Below are positions 42,751-44,537 of a stretch of DNA of 44,537 nucleotides, piece after piece. This DNA is from Blastocatellia bacterium AA13 (GTDB taxonomy: Bacteria; Acidobacteriota; Blastocatellia; UBA7656), in the NCBI GenBank assembly GCA_003222245.1, contig QHVH01000049.1, positions 1 to 44,537 of the forward strand. The letters run 5' to 3'. The notes under the pieces were generated by a model. The model saw nothing but the letters and a program-made list of their open reading frames with translations. It was not told where the DNA came from and ran no database searches. How positions within the stretch are numbered: the first letter of the stretch is position 1; each line of letters opens with the position of its first letter. Position numbers and translations under genes: made by a program.

Positions 42751-43959
42751 TCAACGTGACGAGCCCATACCTTTATAGACAAACTTCTGAACGCGCTTTC
42801 CTTCGTAGGTCTCGCCGGTGTAGATATTTCCTTTTGAATCGACTGCAATGCTGCCGACGCCGTAAAACTGGCCCGGTAGGCGGCCGCCGTCACCGAAACT
42901 CGATACAACTTCTAGAGTATCGCGCTGAAGTATCCACACCTTTTTGTCGTGTCCGTCAGCGACATAAAGAAACCTCTGTCGCGGATCAGCCGAAAAGGCA
43001 ATGTCCCATGTCGAACCGTCTCCAAGCGTGCCCTTGGAAAGGAATGCTTCCTTTATAAATTTCCCGTCCTTCTGGAATACCTGGATGCGGTCGCTATCGC
43101 GATCACACACATACACAAAACCGTCTTTAGAAACCGCGGCGCATGTAACCGTTCGAAACTGTTTCGACGGAGCGGCATCCGGACTATATATACCGACGCC
43201 CCGGTCATCCGGTTTCTCTCCGTAAGCACCCCAATGCCGCTTGTAGCTTCCAGTCTCGGCGTCGAATACAACAACCCGATGATTGCCGAAGCCGTCCGCA
43301 ATATAAACTTCGTCGGCTGACGGATCAACCGAGAGAGCGGCCGGCCGATTGAATCCAGTCTTGCTGGCGCTGCCTTCGACCTTTCCAGCGTGTCCAATCT
43401 GCAACAGAAATTGACCGCTGCGCGAGAATTTCAGGACGTGTGCATCTTGAGGACGTGGAGACGCAGGCGCTGTGCCGGGCCGCTCCGCCGCCGCCTGTGC
43501 CCCCTGGGCTGGCGCTACAATACCCGCGGCTGCAATCCAGACGTTTCCTTTTGGGTCGACCGCAATGCCGCCCGTGGACTGCGGCCATTCAAAGCCCTGC
43601 CCAGGCCCGCCCCAATGACTTAAGAGATTGCCGGCCTGATCGAACTCGAGCACCTGCGGCGCGGGAACGCAGCATCCGGTCGGCGGGTTCAGAATGGAAC
43701 CCTTCTCGTTGTTGGCCAGTGAATCCGCGCCTCGATGCGTGATCCAGATATGGTCCTGAGCATCGACGGCGACCCCAGTCACCGAACCGAGCACCCAGTG
43801 ATTGGGGAGCGGTTTAGGCCATAGCGGATCGACTTCGAATCGCGGCGCCTGTTTGCTCGATTTTCCCTGCGCGGCCGCGCTTCCGTGTTGCAGGTTGTAA
43901 GTGAATGGCGCGAAGAACGAACCCACGAGTATCGCACCAATATAAAGACGTCGCTTCAT
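42751..43959 (-). CDS. NHL-repeat six-bladed propeller protein (PAL-like) B, secreted
   Basis: A 402-residue tandem paralogue of protein A. It shares P-R-F-E-V-D-P-x-W-P-K-P-L-P-N-H-W, D-A-Q-D-H-I-W-I, G-F-V-Y-V-C-D-R-D-S-D-R-I-Q-V-F and G-E-T-Y-E-G-K-R-V-Q-K-F-V-Y-K-G-M-G. The signal peptide is M-K-R-R-L-Y-I-G-A-I-L-V-G-S-F-F. It differs by an Ala/Pro-rich insert after G-N-V-W-I-A-A-A-G (about residues 150-175). I start at the ATG ending at 43959 (GAGAG upstream). The longer frame to 44079 has no support and lies in the divergent promoter region with the peptidase gene. No catalytic residues are recognised; sugar or peptide binding is possible. Confidence 0.86.
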   Translation of the reverse strand: MKRRLYIGAILVGSFFAPFTYNLQHGSAAAQGKSSKQAPRFEVDPLWPKPLPNHWVLGSVTGVAVDAQDHIWITHRGADSLANNEKGSILNPPTGCCVPAPQVLEFDQAGNLLSHWGGPGQGFEWPQSTGGIAVDPKGNVWIAAAGIVAPAQGAQAAAERPGTAPASPRPQDAHVLKFSRSGQFLLQIGHAGKVEGSASKTGFNRPAALSVDPSADEVYIADGFGNHRVVVFDAETGSYKRHWGAYGEKPDDRGVGIYSPDAAPSKQFRTVTCAAVSKDGFVYVCDRDSDRIQVFQKDGKFIKEAFLSKGTLGDGSTWDIAFSADPRQRFLYVADGHDKKVWILQRDTLEVVSSFGDGGRLPGQFYGVGSIAVDSKGNIYTGETYEGKRVQKFVYKGMGSSR

Positions 43960-44211
43960 ATTGCTCTCGGTCACTTTCTCTTCTTGATACAGCTCCCTCG
44001 ACACGAGCATTGCGCCCGCGTTCCACTGGTGCTGGTTCTGAACAACTCTGGATACCCTTGGAGGGCAGCTAGTATACACGAAATCGGCACAAACACAGAG
44101 TTCCGCGCGAAAAAGTCGGTGCGCGTATACTCGGCTCTTCCCGTGCGCTCAATGAGCGGCTATACCGCTAATTGACATTGATTTATCGTGGTCTATATCA
44201 TTCGCCTTCTA

Positions 44212-44537
44212 ATGATAAAGATTAAGACGTACATTTTTACGGTCCTCGCCGCGATCCTGAGTGTAACGACAGTCTTTCAACCCGGGCGCTTGAACGCCGG
44301 GACGGGCGCGGCATCCGATCAGCGGATATCTTCTCAAAACATAGCGCGGCACATCGCGTATCTGGCTTCCGATAAATTGCAGGGCCGTCGAGCAGGCACG
44401 CCGAGCGCGAACGAGGCGGCGCGCTACATCAGCGGAGAGTTCAAACGATACGGCTTGCAGCCGCTGGTTCCCGATTATCTTCAGTCCTTCACCTTTGTCG
44501 CGGGAGTAAAGCTCGGCGACGGCAACAGCTTTCAATT
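44212..44537 (+). CDS. N-terminal part of an M28-family zinc aminopeptidase (cut by window end)
   Basis: An open frame from the ATG at 44212 to the end of the window, 108 residues with no stop. A signal peptide (I-K-T-Y-I-F-T-V-L-A-A-I-L-S-V) is followed by H-I-A-Y-L-A-S-D-K-L-Q-G-R-R-A-G-T-P-S and A-A-R-Y-I-S-G-E-F-K-R-Y-G-L-Q-P. That is the typical prodomain-like start of secreted M28 peptidases. The metal-binding residues would lie beyond the window. Divergent from the NHL propeller gene. No clear ribosome site precedes the ATG. Confidence 0.82.
   Translation, partial: MIKIKTYIFTVLAAILSVTTVFQPGRLNAGTGAASDQRISSQNIARHIAYLASDKLQGRRAGTPSANEAARYISGEFKRYGLQPLVPDYLQSFTFVAGVKLGDGNSFQ

Overview
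The window looks like chromosomal DNA of a GC-rich, Gram-negative soil-type bacterium. The best guess is Acidobacteriota, possibly Blastocatellia. This is an inference from gene content, not from a marker gene. The main pointers are many secreted PQQ-like beta-propeller proteins, a DUF1080 protein, Tat-exported redox enzymes, a CocE-type hydrolase, an S9 peptidase, and strong AGGAGG-type ribosome binding sites. There is no rRNA, tRNA, CRISPR array, transposase or phage gene. About 40 genes are called, most in short operons.

Layout. 1-2.7 kb: a secreted regulatory-like protein and a DHA2 drug exporter, divergent around an 11-bp tandem repeat. 2.7-6.7 kb (minus): an orphan DNA methyltransferase, then a tight operon of benzoate-CoA-ligase-like enzyme, creatininase-family hydrolase and hotdog thioesterase. 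7.0-11.1 kb: a 1-Cys peroxiredoxin with a clear terminator, a ChbG/YdjC-like deacetylase and an S9 peptidase. 11.2-17.4 kb: a minus-strand run (DUF1080, LLM oxidoreductase, CocE hydrolase, FAD oxidoreductase) divergent from a second LLM oxidoreductase. 17.7-20.3 kb: a YncE-like propeller, a four-helix membrane protein and LarE.

20.5-25.1 kb (minus) holds the most system-like locus: SpeD, a two-zinc-ribbon DUF4178 membrane protein, an easily missed 59-residue protein, DUF350, and a membrane-fused aminopropyltransferase. Two of its junctions are 4-nt start/stop overlaps. This resembles described polyamine/membrane-stress neighbourhoods whose biochemical output is unsettled.

25.2-39.3 kb is dominated by six PQQ-like propeller proteins, with an ankyrin protein and an iron-type alcohol dehydrogenase among them. 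It ends in a periplasmic redox operon (minus): quinoprotein dehydrogenase, cytochrome c, and a Tat-exported FMN alpha-hydroxyacid dehydrogenase. The last carries an unexpected CxxCH haem motif and appears to have lost its C-terminus.

39.4-44.5 kb: a small conserved gene coupled to an HNH nuclease broken by one frameshift, a Tat-exported aminotransferase, two tandem NHL-type propeller paralogues, and the start of an M28 peptidase cut by the window end.

The unifying theme is export: at least ten beta-propeller proteins plus periplasmic dehydrogenases and peptidases. The genes fit scavenging and oxidation of small organic molecules in the periplasm. The polyamine-type membrane module is the best candidate for an under-described system.
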